In this document: in pieces, positions 15,756-24,636 of the stretch | How positions within the stretch are numbered: position 1 is the first letter of the stretch | Layout: each line of letters opens with the position of its first letter | Assembly (NCBI GenBank): GCA_049515135.1 | Contig: JBEKUJ010000011.1 | Span: 62,001 to 126,000 of the forward strand | Origin: Fen-1364 sp049515135 | GTDB lineage: Bacteria > Spirochaetota > Spirochaetia > SZUA-6 > Fen-1364 | Direction of reading: 5' to 3' | Length of the DNA: 64,000 nt | Notes under the pieces: generated by a model | Database searches by the model: none | What the model saw: only the letters and a program-made list of their open reading frames with translations | Told to the model about the DNA's origin: nothing | Translations under genes and position numbers: made by a program

Positions 15756-16844
15756 ATGCACGCCTACTTCACGCGGAAGAAACCTCTCATAGCCCGCGAG
15801 CTGCGGCGTCTGCTCTCCTCCCGCAGCGGAGAGCTGGGACGCATCAACGCATGGGGCCCCGACATGGTGGCCCGGTTCCTCTCCTTCTGCCTCAAGGGAA
15901 AGATGATCCGAGGCGGGCTCCTCCTCCTGGGGTGGGAGATGCACGCCCGGCGCCGGGGTGAGGCCGCGCGAGGGGCGCGCGCGATGCCCCGCGACGTCCT
16001 GCAGGCGGCCGCGGCAATCGAGATCCTGCACTCCTCTCTCCTGATCCATGACGACATCATGGACAACGACCGCCTGCGCCGGGGGGACAGGACCATCTTC
16101 GCGCAGTACGAGCAGGCGGGACGGCGCGCGCGCGCTTCGGACCCGACCGCTTTCGGTCGGTCAATGGGGACCTGCGTGGGTGATGCCGGCTACTTCCTGG
16201 CATGCGAAGCGCTGGCAAGGCTGTCTCTTCACGGCCAGCGCAGGGCCTCTCTCATCAGCCTGATCTCCCGCGAGCTCACCTACGTGGCCATTGCCCAGAT
16301 GCAGGACCTGGCGTTTGCCGCTTCCCCGAGGATCCCGTCCCGTGAGGACGTGCTTGCCCTCTACCTGTACAAGACAGCCCGCTACACCTTCTCGCTTCCC
16401 CTGATGGCGGGAGCATTGATTGCCGGCGCGCCCTCTTCCGAGCAGCGCAGACTCAGCGAGCTGGGCGAGCGGCTTGGCGTGATCTTCCAGGTGCGCGACG
16501 ACGAGATGGGGATCTTCGGCTCCGAGGGCCAGACCGGCAAGCCCGTGGGCTCCGATATCCGCGAAGGGAAGAAGACCCTCCTCTACCTGGAGCTTCTGCG
16601 ACGTGCAACGGGGGCCCAGAAGCGCAGGCTTGCGGCCCTGTTCGGAAAACCGGACCTCACCACGGCTGAAGCAAAGCTGGTCGGCAAGGCCATCGAGGAG
16701 CTGGGCGCGCGCGGGACCATGCAGGAGCTGACCGAAGGTCTTGCCGCGGATGCGCGGAAGATCATCAAGTCTCTCCCCGTCCCGGATGAGCACGCCCGGA
16801 TCCTCAACGAAATCTGCAGCGGGAGCCTCCGCAGGAAGCGGTGA
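15756..16844 (+). CDS. Polyprenyl diphosphate synthase (trans-isoprenyl synthase family)
   Basis: 362 aa all-alpha prenyltransferase that extends an allylic diphosphate with isopentenyl diphosphate. The first aspartate-rich motif is DDIMDND in LLIHDDIMDND, followed by RRGD; the second is FQVRDDEMG, in which the last Asp of the usual DDxxD is Gly. The Lys in GKPVGSDIREGKKT follows, as is typical. Product chain length cannot be read safely. A Shine-Dalgarno (GGAGGT) precedes the start, and the gene lies 16 nt after ackA, so the two may be cotranscribed. Confidence 0.88.
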   Translation: MHAYFTRKKPLIARELRRLLSSRSGELGRINAWGPDMVARFLSFCLKGKMIRGGLLLLGWEMHARRRGEAARGARAMPRDVLQAAAAIEILHSSLLIHDDIMDNDRLRRGDRTIFAQYEQAGRRARASDPTAFGRSMGTCVGDAGYFLACEALARLSLHGQRRASLISLISRELTYVAIAQMQDLAFAASPRIPSREDVLALYLYKTARYTFSLPLMAGALIAGAPSSEQRRLSELGERLGVIFQVRDDEMGIFGSEGQTGKPVGSDIREGKKTLLYLELLRRATGAQKRRLAALFGKPDLTTAEAKLVGKAIEELGARGTMQELTEGLAADARKIIKSLPVPDEHARILNEICSGSLRRKR

Positions 16845-16920
16845 GCCGCGGTTCCCTGCCCTGCGAATTGGCTTTTCCCCGTCTCGATCCTGCTTTACAT
16901 TGAAGAAAAAGGAGAAGCCA

Positions 16921-17931
16921 ATGGCGAACCAGTCGACCCGTTTCATGGGACTTGCAATCGAGAACCCGATCATCGCCGGAGCGAGCGACCTTACAGCAAA
17001 CATGGACAGCATCAAGCGCATCGAGCAGTCAGGAGCGGGCGCCGTGGTGCTGAAAAGCCTCTTTGAAGAACAGATCCAGCTGGAGCGCCACAAGCTGGAG
17101 GAGGACATGCACTCCGGGGAGAACGTCTACGCCGAGATGACCAGCATCTTCCCGAAGCTCGAGCATGCCGGGCCAAAGGAGCACCTGATGTGGGTGAAGA
17201 AGGCCAAGGAGGCTGTCCGGATCCCCGTCATCGCCAGTCTCAACGCTGTGAACCCCGGAACATGGGTCGAGTACGCCCGCCACCTTGCAGACCAGGGCGT
17301 TGACGCCCTGGAGCTGAACTTCTTCGCCACGCCGCGTGATTTCCAGACCGCCTCCTCCCGGGTTGAAGAGGAGCAGCTGGACGCGGTTCGCTCGATACGG
17401 CAATCCGTGTCCATTCCCATCGCCGTGAAGCTCAGCATGTTCTATTCAAACCCCCTGCACTTCATCTCGCAGCTGGACCACGAGGGAATCAATGGTCTTG
17501 TGCTTTTCAACCGCCTCTTCCAGCCGGACATCAACGTGGACTCCGAGACCATGGCCCTGCCCTTCAACTTCTCCGCGCAGGCTGACAACCGGCTTCCCCT
17601 CCGCTTTGCCGGGCTGCTCCACGGAAAGGTGAAGGCCGACGTGTGCGCCAGTACTGGAATCATGACAGGCAAAGACGTCGCCAAGATGATCCTTGCCGGC
17701 GCGTGCGCAGTCCAGGTGGTCACGGTGTTGTACAGAAACGGGGTGAAATCCCTGGCCGGAATGCGGGAGGAGCTGGACCGCTGGATGGAGAGCAAATCCT
17801 ATCCGAGCATAGAGAGCTTCCGGGGAAAGCTTTCCGCTGAGAACAGCCAGGACCCGTGGGCATACACGCGGGCCCAGTACGCCAGGATGATGATCAACCC
17901 GAAGGAGTTCACGGAGCCGGTGGGGGTATAG
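16921..17931 (+). CDS. Dihydroorotate-dehydrogenase-like flavoprotein, catalytic base not conserved
   Basis: 336 aa TIM-barrel protein of the class 1 DHOD superfamily. Beginning MGLAIENPIIAGASD and the C-terminal FMN-phosphate region STGIMTGKDVAKMILAGA are typical. However, the loop that carries the catalytic Cys/Ser in class 1 enzymes (normally ...LNxSCPN) reads LELNFFATPRDF, with no Cys or Ser in that place. It may thus be a paralogue acting on another substrate rather than the pyrimidine enzyme, although pyrBI and pyrC lie 3-5 kb downstream. Start 16921 has a Shine-Dalgarno (AAGGAG). Confidence 0.82.
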   Translation: MANQSTRFMGLAIENPIIAGASDLTANMDSIKRIEQSGAGAVVLKSLFEEQIQLERHKLEEDMHSGENVYAEMTSIFPKLEHAGPKEHLMWVKKAKEAVRIPVIASLNAVNPGTWVEYARHLADQGVDALELNFFATPRDFQTASSRVEEEQLDAVRSIRQSVSIPIAVKLSMFYSNPLHFISQLDHEGINGLVLFNRLFQPDINVDSETMALPFNFSAQADNRLPLRFAGLLHGKVKADVCASTGIMTGKDVAKMILAGACAVQVVTVLYRNGVKSLAGMREELDRWMESKSYPSIESFRGKLSAENSQDPWAYTRAQYARMMINPKEFTEPVGV

Positions 17932-17965
17932 GCGCCCGCCGGCTTCTCACGCTACCCTCTCGGGC

Positions 17966-19183
17966 ATGAAACGCGACACGATGCTGGTTGCCGCCGTGGC
18001 TGTGGTCGCGCTGTTCCTGTTCTTCAATCCCCTCCAGCTCTGGAAGGGAGCAGGGAGGGGAGCGCGCCGGCCCGGGCTCCCTCAGTCCTCGCTGGCCCAG
18101 CTCGTTGCATTCGCCGAATCGCACCACAAAGCCCCTGAGGACTATGTGCTTGGCTGCTTCGCATCCCACGACATCGTCTTCCTGGGAGAGTTCTATAAGA
18201 TCCGGCAGAACGTCCAGCTTGTCTCTTCCCTCATCCCGCGGTTGTATGCGGCAGGCGTGCGCAACCTTGGAATCGAGTATGCACTGTCGGACGACCAACG
18301 TGATATCGACTCCCTCGTGACCGCCGACGCCTGGGATGAGACGAAAGCCCGCGCAATCATCTTCGACTGGATCGTGACGTGGGGGTTCCAGGAGTACGTC
18401 GACATCTTCAAGACCGCCTGGCAGCTCAACCATGGGCTCCCGCGCGGGTCCCGCCCCTTTCGCGTGCTGGGGCTCAGCGTCCGGCAGAACTGGGAATACC
18501 TGACCACGGAGAAGGACGCTCAGGATCCCAAGGTTGTTGCCCGGGTCTTCGCGAACGGCGTGCCGGACGCCCACATGGCTGAGGTCATCGATCGCGAGCT
18601 GATTGAAAAAGGCCACAAGGGACTCATCGTCTGCGGCATGCAGCACGCGTTCACGGGCTTTCGAAGCACGGAGTACCAGAAGAGCGCTGAAAAACTGCGG
18701 CTTTCCGAGACGCGGCGCGCAGGAAACATCGTGTATGAAAAGATCGGCGCCCGGGCGTTCTCCATCGCCCTGCATGCGCCGTGGCCGGATGCCGGCTCAT
18801 CCACGGGCCTCACGTGGGCGGCGGATGGGGCCATCGACAGCCTGATTGCCAACCTTCCGCCTGGGGATCGGTACGCGGGCTTTGATGCGGCCGGCACCCC
18901 GCTGGGCGCGCTGCCGGTCACCACCGGCACGTTTGCCCGCGACGCGCGCGCCGGAACAACCCTGACCCTTGCCGACCTGTTCGACGGCTATGTGATCCAG
19001 GGTCCCCTGGCCGGCTATACCGTCGTGACGCCGATTGCAGGCTTCGTGAAACCCGCGGACGCTGCGCGCGCCTTAAGGGACTTCCCGGGCGCCAAGCCCC
19101 CGTCCCTCACGGCGGAGCAGGCCAACCAGGCCATAGCGGATGACGCCGCGGCCGTACAGAAGTTGCTGGGCCAGTTCAGGTAG
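17966..19183 (+). CDS. ChaN/EreA-like (Tiki superfamily-related) membrane-anchored protein
   Basis: 405 aa. The N-terminal segment (LVAAVAVVALFLFF, about residues 7-20) is an uncleaved anchor or signal. The domain after it resembles ChaN-like iron-regulated lipoproteins and erythromycin-esterase-like folds: DIVFLGEFYKIRQN (with the conserved Gly-Glu), NLGIEYALSDDQRDID, and a later GLIVCGMQHAF. The C-terminal 120 residues are not recognised. Its role is uncertain (haem/iron binding or hydrolase). It is followed 18 nt later by the pseudouridine synthase gene. No clear Shine-Dalgarno precedes the ATG. Confidence 0.65.
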   Translation: MKRDTMLVAAVAVVALFLFFNPLQLWKGAGRGARRPGLPQSSLAQLVAFAESHHKAPEDYVLGCFASHDIVFLGEFYKIRQNVQLVSSLIPRLYAAGVRNLGIEYALSDDQRDIDSLVTADAWDETKARAIIFDWIVTWGFQEYVDIFKTAWQLNHGLPRGSRPFRVLGLSVRQNWEYLTTEKDAQDPKVVARVFANGVPDAHMAEVIDRELIEKGHKGLIVCGMQHAFTGFRSTEYQKSAEKLRLSETRRAGNIVYEKIGARAFSIALHAPWPDAGSSTGLTWAADGAIDSLIANLPPGDRYAGFDAAGTPLGALPVTTGTFARDARAGTTLTLADLFDGYVIQGPLAGYTVVTPIAGFVKPADAARALRDFPGAKPPSLTAEQANQAIADDAAAVQKLLGQFR

Positions 19184-19201
19184 AGAGGAGACGGCTGACG
19201 C

Positions 19202-19924
19202 ATGGTGGGCCATTCCCTCGAGGTCCTTTATGAAGACGAAGCGCTCCTCATCGTTGAAAAGCCCGCCGGGCTTCACACTGCGCCGCTTGTGGAAGGAGAG
19301 CCGGATACTCTCCTCGCCCTGGTGCTCGGGGCTTTCCCGGAGATTTCCTCCGTGCCGGGAATGAAGCCCTCCGAGCCCGGACTGCTGCACAGGCTGGATC
19401 GTGATACTTCCGGCGTGGTTGTGATTGCCCGCACTCGCGCTGCCTTCGCCTCCCTGCGGCTGCAGTTCGCATCCGGGCAGGTGCGCAAGGAATACCACGC
19501 GGCCTGCGCCTGCCGGGCGGACAGCCTCCCGCTGCGGGACATCTCCATCCGGAGCCTGTTTGCTCCAGCCGGACCGGGAGGCAGGAAGGTGCGCGTGGTC
19601 ATGCCGGAAGAGAAGAGCGCGAGGCTGCTCAGAAGGACTGCTCCTGCCCTCTATAGAACGGAAGCCCGGCTTGAAAAGGTGCACGAAGGGCGCGCCCTTG
19701 TGGAAGCGGTCATACAAAAAGGGTTTCGCCACCAGGTGCGGGCGCACCTCGCGTTCACAGGCCTGCCGATATTCGGTGACCCCCTCTACGGCGTGCCCGT
19801 TCCTCCCGGAGCTCCCCAGCGGATGTACCTCCATGCAAGCGCCGTCCTGCTGGCGCATCCGGTTACGGGAGATGAGCTTCGAATCACATCTCCCCTGCCC
19901 CAGGCGTTCAGCGCGGTGCTGTGA
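19202..19924 (+). CDS. RluA-family pseudouridine synthase
   Basis: 240 aa cytoplasmic RNA-modifying enzyme converting uridine to pseudouridine. The catalytic motif HRLDRDTSG (about residues 65-73) holds the essential Asp; VLYEDEALLIVEKPAG near the N-terminus is also typical. No S4 RNA-binding domain is present, as in RluA/TruC-type short forms. The ATG follows a GAGGAG Shine-Dalgarno. The 3' end overlaps the convergent lipid hydroxylase gene by 17 bp. The exact target (rRNA or tRNA site) cannot be determined. Confidence 0.92.
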   Translation: MVGHSLEVLYEDEALLIVEKPAGLHTAPLVEGEPDTLLALVLGAFPEISSVPGMKPSEPGLLHRLDRDTSGVVVIARTRAAFASLRLQFASGQVRKEYHAACACRADSLPLRDISIRSLFAPAGPGGRKVRVVMPEEKSARLLRRTAPALYRTEARLEKVHEGRALVEAVIQKGFRHQVRAHLAFTGLPIFGDPLYGVPVPPGAPQRMYLHASAVLLAHPVTGDELRITSPLPQAFSAVL

Positions 19925-20594
19925 TTTCCGGCTCTTTCTCTTGAGGCTTCGGCACTGGAGCAGCTCTGGGCATCGTGCCGAACACGTAGTCCCAGACCGG
20001 CGAGCTGACGCCGAAGCGCATGCCGGGGCACGTCCCGTGGTGCTGCATGTGCTGGCGCCGGCACATCATGATGTAGGGGTTCTTCACCCGGGCATGGTGA
20101 AGGCTGTAGTGCATCATGTCATAGACGATGTAGCCGATGAGGAAGCCCGCGAAGACCGGGGAGAACCACTGCGGCCGGGCCAGAACGACGTCGAAGGCAA
20201 GGTGGAACAGTCCGAAGAAGGCGAGCCCAAGGGGAATGCTGATGACGGGTGGCATGACCAGCCGGGTCCGGCAGAGGGGCTGCGCGTGGTGCACGCCGTG
20301 AGCCAGGAAGAAGACGCGCTTGAATCTCTCAGTCTTCGGATGGTAGTGGAAGAAAAACCTGTGAAGGAGGTACTCCACCAGGGTCCACAGGAACCAGCCC
20401 GCAAAGACGCGCGCCGTCACCAGGGCAGCGCCGGCATACCCTGATGCGCGCAAGACCGACTGCGCCAGGAAGAAAACAGCGACCGGAGCCCACAGCACGA
20501 GCACAGTCATGGGCCGCACGTGGGAAAAGAACTCCAGGAAGTCAGACTTGAACAGCCTTATCGGCTTTGTTTCATACCTCGGCGTGCCAGGCAT
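19908..20594 (-). CDS. Fatty acid hydroxylase/sterol desaturase family membrane protein
   Basis: 228 aa from the ATG at 20594, with about four transmembrane segments. It carries the di-iron histidine clusters of the superfamily: LLHRFFFHYHP, HGVHHAQP, MHYSLHHA and RRQHMQHHG. Such enzymes hydroxylate or desaturate lipids using oxygen, or act as ether-lipid or plasmalogen modifiers; substrate unknown. An upstream ATG (20642) in the same frame has no better signal. The gene converges with and slightly overlaps the pseudouridine synthase gene. Confidence 0.88.
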   Translation of the reverse strand: MPGTPRYETKPIRLFKSDFLEFFSHVRPMTVLVLWAPVAVFFLAQSVLRASGYAGAALVTARVFAGWFLWTLVEYLLHRFFFHYHPKTERFKRVFFLAHGVHHAQPLCRTRLVMPPVISIPLGLAFFGLFHLAFDVVLARPQWFSPVFAGFLIGYIVYDMMHYSLHHARVKNPYIMMCRRQHMQHHGTCPGMRFGVSSPVWDYVFGTMPRAAPVPKPQEKEPEITAPR

Positions 20595-20711
20595 AGACAA
20601 CCTACGTATCACTAATGTCGTTAATCCGGGATGATGAATCAAGCATTGTTGTGAGCGCCTGCAACTGTCCTGAAGGAGCTGCCGGCGCAGAGGCAGTCCG
20701 CCTCACCGACC

Positions 20712-20740
20712 TTGCCCCTGACTGTGAAACGGGCTACTGT
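20712..20740 (+). promoter_or_regulatory. Candidate promoter of pyrBI-pyrC
   Basis: TTGCCC (20712-20717) and TACTGT (20735-20740) are 17 nt apart. Transcription would begin about 8 nt before the ATG at 20755, which rules out the upstream TTG and implies a very short leader. No attenuator is visible. Confidence 0.45.
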
Positions 20741-20754
20741 TGCTGGCCAGAGCC

Positions 20755-22269
20755 ATGGCGATAAGCTTCCGCGATCGCGACATCATCTCCATAACCGACT
20801 TCTCGCGGGAGGAGATCCTCCATCTTTGCGAGGCCGGTCGTCGGATGGAACTGCTGGAAAAGACCGGTAAACGCAACAGCCTGCGGGATGCGCTGAAATA
20901 CCGCACGCTTTCCTACATGTTCTATGAACCGAGCACCCGAACGCGGACAAGCTTCAACACGGGCATGCGCGAGCTGGGAGGCCGCTACGACGGCTTTTCC
21001 GGCACCGAGGGCACGTCTGTGATGAAAAGCGAGACCGTTCGGGATACCGTGACCATGATGTGCGCAAACCACAACGACGTGATCGTCATGCGCCATCCCC
21101 TGGACGGGTCTCTGCAGTGGGCCGCGGACGTGGCCAACATCCCCGTGATCAACGGCGGGGACGGCAAAAACGAGCATCCCACCCAGGCGCTGCTGGACGT
21201 CCTCACGATCTATGCGCTGAAGGAAGGCCGGCTGGACGGGATCCGCGTCGGCTTCGGCGGAGACCTCTCCCATGGCCGCACGGTCCGCTCGTTGAGCCTT
21301 GCCCTCTCCCATTTCGACGGGGTGACCATCCGCTGGGCGGCAGAGGACTTCCTGGGAATGCCTGATGATCTTTCACGGCTGCTTTCGGCCCGGGGCGTCC
21401 GGGTGGAGCGTGAAAACACGGTCCGAGACGTGATGGGACAGGTGGACTTCTACTACATGACCCGGCCGCAGCTGGAGCGCATGCCCGGCGTGACCCAGAA
21501 AGACATCCTGGCCATGATGAAACAGTACCGGATAGACGTGGAGAAGGTGGATGGCTTCGACGCGCGCGTCCTGCATCCGCTGCCAGTGAACAGCGAGATC
21601 GCGGAGATCGACTACCGGGTGTATTTCACCCCTGCCCAGGCTTTCTTCACCCAGGCGGAGTTCGGCGTGTTCCTCCGCAAGGCGCTGCTGCACGAGATGC
21701 TGGGCCACGAGGGGTATTGCCGCTACGACGGGAAGCTTCCCGCGGAGCTCGGCGTGGGCAACAACCGGCTGCCCCGCCGCGTCAGGGGCGCCAAACAGAG
21801 CGCCATGTTCATCGACAAAATCCATGACGGCACGGTGATCGACCACCTTGCCCCCGGGTCTCTGCGGACAGTCTCCGATGCCCTGGACCTGGAAAACCGC
21901 GGGTATTCGTGCACCACTGCGACAATCCCCGAGAAGCGGAACCCCTTCATCAAGACGAACCTCCCCGAGCCGGGTGAGCGGGATCTCAAGACCATCGCCC
22001 TGCTCTCTCCCGAGCCCACCATCGACACAATTACCGGAGGCAGGATTGCGGCGAAGTTCGTGTACCTCTTGTGCGCCAACACCAACTGCATCACCCGGGT
22101 TGTCAACGAGGATGTCCCGCCCAGGTTCTACCGGGACCATGATGCGGTCCGCTGCCGCTACTGCCGCCGGGAGTACACGGTGGCCAGCCGGAAGGTGAGC
22201 GACGAGGAAAAAACGGACTGGACAGCCAGCCTCCCGACGCGGATCGACCCGGTGGCATACCCGGACTGA
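20755..22269 (+). CDS. pyrB: Fused aspartate carbamoyltransferase catalytic and regulatory chains (PyrBI)
   Basis: 504 aa enzyme of pyrimidine synthesis forming carbamoyl-aspartate. Residues about 1-310 are the catalytic chain: EPSTRTRTSF (carbamoyl-phosphate site), MRHPLDGS, HPTQALLD, FGGDLSHGRTVRS, TRPQLERMPG and HPLPVNSEI. After a short linker the regulatory chain follows (about 330-500) with its zinc site formed by CANTNC and CRYC. This fusion is known from Thermotoga and some treponemes, so allosteric control by nucleotides is expected in a single polypeptide. The pyrC ATG begins 6 nt after the stop. Confidence 0.95.
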   Translation: MAISFRDRDIISITDFSREEILHLCEAGRRMELLEKTGKRNSLRDALKYRTLSYMFYEPSTRTRTSFNTGMRELGGRYDGFSGTEGTSVMKSETVRDTVTMMCANHNDVIVMRHPLDGSLQWAADVANIPVINGGDGKNEHPTQALLDVLTIYALKEGRLDGIRVGFGGDLSHGRTVRSLSLALSHFDGVTIRWAAEDFLGMPDDLSRLLSARGVRVERENTVRDVMGQVDFYYMTRPQLERMPGVTQKDILAMMKQYRIDVEKVDGFDARVLHPLPVNSEIAEIDYRVYFTPAQAFFTQAEFGVFLRKALLHEMLGHEGYCRYDGKLPAELGVGNNRLPRRVRGAKQSAMFIDKIHDGTVIDHLAPGSLRTVSDALDLENRGYSCTTATIPEKRNPFIKTNLPEPGERDLKTIALLSPEPTIDTITGGRIAAKFVYLLCANTNCITRVVNEDVPPRFYRDHDAVRCRYCRREYTVASRKVSDEEKTDWTASLPTRIDPVAYPD

Positions 22270-22274
22270 TCGGG

Positions 22275-23348
22275 ATGATCGACCCCCACGTCCATCTGCG
22301 GGACTGGAGCCAGAGCGGCAAGGAGACGCTTCGCCATGGCCTGTCGGTTGCGTGGCGCGCCGGGCTGGACGCTGTATTCGAAATGCCCAATACAGATCCC
22401 CCTCTCACAACCAGGGATGCCATCCAGCGGCGCCTCGCCGACGCCGATGCCGCTCTCGCAGCCCTGAAAGTTCCGCTCTTCCACGGCCTGTACGCCGGGC
22501 TCACGGCATCCGCCGCGCAGATCGAGGAAGCAGTGGGTGCCTGGCGCGCCCTTTTCCCCCGGGTTGTGGGGTTGAAGATGTATGCCGGCCATTCGACAGG
22601 CCAGATGGGAATCGTGGAGGGCGAATCCCAGGCGCTCGTATACCAGACCCTGGCAAAGCTGGGGTACACCGGGGTGCTGGCAGTCCATTGCGAGAAGCAG
22701 GAGCTCCTGCGGCCCGCGGACTGGGATCCGGGCAGACCGGCAAGCCATGCGCGGGCCCGGCCTCCTGCCGCGGAGGTTGCCTCCGTGAACGACCAGAAAG
22801 AGCTGGCGCTGGCGGCCCACTTTGCGGGGACCCTCCACGTGTGCCACATTTCGACGCCGTGGGCGCTGGACCTGCTGCGGGAAAGACACCGGCAGCCGGC
22901 CCCGGACACGGCGCCGGCCCAGGCGCTGCGCGTCACCTGCGGCCTGACCCCCCATCACGCGCTCCTTGACGCGGGGATGATGGAAGGGACCGACGGCCTC
23001 TTGCTCCTCACCAACCCGCCGCTTCGGCCGCCGCCCATGCCGTCTCTCATGCTGGAACGCCTCTGCGACGGAAGCATCGATTGGATCGAGACCGATCACG
23101 CGCCCCACACCAGGGAGGACAAGGCGCAGTCTTTCGCCTGCGGGATCCCCGGGCTTCCCTACTACCCTCGGTTCATCGCGGCACTGGCCAAGGCAGGCGT
23201 TGCTGCCAGGCGCATCGACGAGATCACGCATGACGCAATCTGCAGGACTTTCGGGGTGAAGATCGAGAACCGGCGCAGACCGGGCGACACCGAGCTGGCA
23301 GGCGAGTATGAGTTTGATCCGTTTGCGATACTCACACGCGCTTCATAG
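22275..23348 (+). CDS. pyrC: Dihydroorotase
   Basis: 357 aa amidohydrolase converting carbamoyl-aspartate to dihydroorotate, the next step after PyrB. Metal ligands: DPHVHLRD (residues 3-10), the carbamylated Lys in GLKMYAG, VHCEKQ, VCHIS, and the Asp in ETDHAPH. It lies 6 nt after pyrBI in the same frame of transcription and is clearly cotranscribed. The sequence is compact relative to the 420-aa class and resembles the short type. Everything needed for activity appears present. Confidence 0.93.
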   Translation: MIDPHVHLRDWSQSGKETLRHGLSVAWRAGLDAVFEMPNTDPPLTTRDAIQRRLADADAALAALKVPLFHGLYAGLTASAAQIEEAVGAWRALFPRVVGLKMYAGHSTGQMGIVEGESQALVYQTLAKLGYTGVLAVHCEKQELLRPADWDPGRPASHARARPPAAEVASVNDQKELALAAHFAGTLHVCHISTPWALDLLRERHRQPAPDTAPAQALRVTCGLTPHHALLDAGMMEGTDGLLLLTNPPLRPPPMPSLMLERLCDGSIDWIETDHAPHTREDKAQSFACGIPGLPYYPRFIAALAKAGVAARRIDEITHDAICRTFGVKIENRRRPGDTELAGEYEFDPFAILTRAS

Positions 23349-23372
23349 AGGAGCGCCTGCAAGACGGTGCAC

Positions 23373-23431
23373 GAGCGCGGGTTCGATTCGAAGGCCGCTC
23401 AATTCAACGGGTCATCTCACAACCCGCGCTC
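23373..23431. repeat. 11-bp inverted repeat between convergent pyrC and sugar kinase genes
   Basis: GAGCGCGGGTT (23373-23383) is a perfect inverted match of AACCCGCGCTC (23421-23431), with a 37-nt loop. The right arm lies in the last codons of the sugar kinase gene. It could terminate or stabilise transcripts of either gene; no T-run follows. Confidence 0.4.
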
Positions 23432-24506
23432 CGCTGCCGGCGGCCAGGGCCTCCACCTGTTCCAGTCTGGCCATCGTGATATCGCCAGGATACGTGGTGA
23501 GGAGGGCGCCATGCGCCCATCCCAGCCTGAGCGCCTCTGCGGGCGCCCTGTCGGTCAGCAACCCGTAGATGAGGCCCGCCGCAAACCCGTCCCCGCCTCC
23601 GATCCGATCGTAGACATCCAGCTCAGCTGCTTCAGACTCGTGCAGCTGGCCGTCATACCACATGACTGCCTTCCAGCTGTGCCGCGAGGCCGAATGCACA
23701 TGGCGAAGCGATGTGGCAACGAGCTTGATGTTCGGGTACTCGGCGATGACTCTCCTGATCACCTGCTGAAAGGCCTGAGTGTCAGCCAAGGGGGGCCTGG
23801 CTGACGCGTCGGGACCGGGGATCCCGAGCCCGAGCTGAAGGTCTTCCTCGTTTCCGATCAGGACGTCTACCATGGAAGCAACCCTGCGATTGACCTCCAG
23901 GGCCCGCGCGGACCCGCCCTCGGCGGCATCCCAGAGCTTTTTCCTGAAGTTCAGATCGTAGGAGACAACGGTCCCGGCAGAGCGGGCCTCGGTCATCGCT
24001 TCCAGGATCAGCGCCGAAGCACCAGGTGACAGGGAGGCGAAAATGCCCCCGGAGTGGAACCAGCGGACTTTCCTGGTCCGGAACAGGTCTTTCCAGTCGA
24101 AATCTCCCGGCGAGAGCATGGCGCCAGCCTCATTTGCCCGGTCATACCAGACTTCCGGGGCGCGGACTCCCCACCCGCGGTCCGAATACGTGTTGGCGAT
24201 GCGCGGGCCGTGGACCCCGTCGTAGGAGAACCATTTGAAATATGCCTCAACGCCGGCTTTCCGAACCTCATTCTCCACCCACCATCCGGGGGGATAGTGG
24301 ACGTTCGCCGAGGCCACGGCCACGCGCATTCGGAAGCACTTGGCAAGATTTGCTGCTGGGTTGTACTCCCCGCCGGAGCAGTGCCGATCGAAATGCACCG
24401 CCTCGTGGAGAGGAACCACTCCCGGGTCGAACCTCTGCACGATCGAACCAAGAGCAAGAAAATCGTATCGGCAACCATGGGCACCGGGAATACTCAGCCT
24501 TGCCAT
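23412..24506 (-). CDS. PfkB-family sugar kinase, 2-keto-3-deoxygluconate kinase-like
   Basis: 364 aa ribokinase-fold kinase. The ATP/active-site signature is DRIGGGDGFAAGL (about residues 310-322), where the catalytic Asp is kept but the usual GAGD is GGGD. The N-terminal GGEYNPAANLAKCF is the sugar-binding region, and VVSYDLNFRKKLW is typical of KDG kinases and close relatives. Good Shine-Dalgarno (GGAGGAG) before the ATG at 24506. It stands alone on the minus strand between the pyr operon and the helicase, so context does not reveal the substrate. Confidence 0.85.
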   Translation of the reverse strand: MARLSIPGAHGCRYDFLALGSIVQRFDPGVVPLHEAVHFDRHCSGGEYNPAANLAKCFRMRVAVASANVHYPPGWWVENEVRKAGVEAYFKWFSYDGVHGPRIANTYSDRGWGVRAPEVWYDRANEAGAMLSPGDFDWKDLFRTRKVRWFHSGGIFASLSPGASALILEAMTEARSAGTVVSYDLNFRKKLWDAAEGGSARALEVNRRVASMVDVLIGNEEDLQLGLGIPGPDASARPPLADTQAFQQVIRRVIAEYPNIKLVATSLRHVHSASRHSWKAVMWYDGQLHESEAAELDVYDRIGGGDGFAAGLIYGLLTDRAPAEALRLGWAHGALLTTYPGDITMARLEQVEALAAGSGARVVR

Positions 24507-24591
24507 GATTCACTCCTCCGTCGGCGCGCTTCGCGCACGGCCAATAGTAGCTAATGGGGTTGGCCCGTGCAACTCGGAGCCGGGTGCGGCC

Positions 24592-24620
24592 TTGACCCTG
24601 GCGGCATGCACCATTATCCT
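24592..24620 (+). promoter_or_regulatory. Candidate promoter of the XPB helicase operon
   Basis: TTGACC (24592-24597) and TATCCT (24615-24620) with a 17-nt spacer. The helicase ATG at 24637 is 16 nt beyond the -10, leaving about 10 nt of leader without a Shine-Dalgarno. Confidence 0.45.
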
Positions 24621-24636
24621 TGTCGGACTTTTTGTC

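Noticed and set aside
23373..23400. GGTTCGATTC resembles a tRNA T-loop (B-box).
   Set aside because: No acceptor stem, anticodon arm or D-arm can be built around it; treated as chance within an inverted repeat.
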